22,444 nucleotides of DNA from an uncultured Bacteroidales bacterium (GTDB taxonomy: Bacteria; Bacteroidota; Bacteroidia; Bacteroidales; UBA932): positions 1-22,444 of the forward strand of contig CAKUYQ010000038.1 of NCBI GenBank assembly GCA_934717185.1, written 5' to 3'. This document shows positions 22,433 to 22,444 of this stretch, in pieces. Position 1 is the first letter of the stretch. Every line of letters begins with the position of its first letter. The notes under the pieces are model-generated. The model searched no databases. It saw only the letters and a program-made list of their open reading frames with translations, and had not been told where the DNA came from. The position numbers and the translations under genes are program-made.

Positions 22433-22444
22433 AAAAACAACGCC

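Noticed and set aside
1..22444. tRNA, rRNA, CRISPR or insertion sequence
   Set aside because: Non-coding gaps are short and show no cloverleaf, regular spaced repeats or transposase; none can be supported.

Overview
The window looks like a chromosomal segment from a strictly or mostly anaerobic member of the Bacteroidota, most likely order Bacteroidales. Supporting signs: several promoters fit the Bacteroidota primary-sigma pattern (TTTG or TTG, about 19 nt, then TAnnTTTG); most genes have no clear Shine-Dalgarno; and the gene set is typical of the phylum (histone H1-like Hc1 protein, long bL25/Ctc, PCMD-domain protein, M64 peptidase, reverse rubrerythrin, MarC, FtsB/DivIC-like protein, HsdR_N protein beside holA). 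I see no rRNA, tRNA, CRISPR array, insertion sequence or phage gene.

Layout. 1-158: bidirectional terminator and an inverted repeat. 159-965 (-): folP, divergent from purB, M64 peptidase and a YjjG-like HAD phosphatase (1053-4422, +). 4415-4708 (-): FtsB/DivIC-like division protein, tail-to-tail with the phosphatase and divergent from a CPBP protease - mannose-6-phosphate isomerase - S4 RNA-binding cluster (4802-7222, +). 7259-7813 (-): reverse rubrerythrin behind a shared bidirectional terminator. 7814-8295: AT-rich intergenic region with a hexamer array and a strong promoter for rplY-pth (8296-9488, +). 9523-10107 (-): MarC protein. 10249-10428 (+): a 59-residue Hc1 gene.

10716-17916 (+) is the most distinctive part. 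It is a run of six envelope genes bounded by a promoter with an operator-like dyad and a strong terminator: a secreted PCMD-domain protein, an Omp85/TamA-like beta-barrel, an EptA-type phosphoethanolamine transferase, an ArnC/DPM1-like glycosyltransferase, a membrane protein made of two tandem LAB_N units, and an ArnT/GT39-like glycosyltransferase. My inference is that the last four decorate lipid A or another envelope glycan: a sugar is loaded on undecaprenyl phosphate, moved across the inner membrane, and transferred on the periplasmic side, alongside phosphoethanolamine addition.

18125-19237 (+): a stand-alone alanine racemase. 19298-19419: a nested palindromic element that overlaps the stop codon of holA (19417-20448, -). 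holA is divergent from an orphan HsdR_N nuclease-like gene and a CCA-adding-type nucleotidyltransferase with an HD domain (20512-22346, +). The remaining genes are housekeeping (folate, purine, cell wall, replication, translation). Where the ORF began with an upstream TTG, I chose starts from homology, promoter position and gene spacing.
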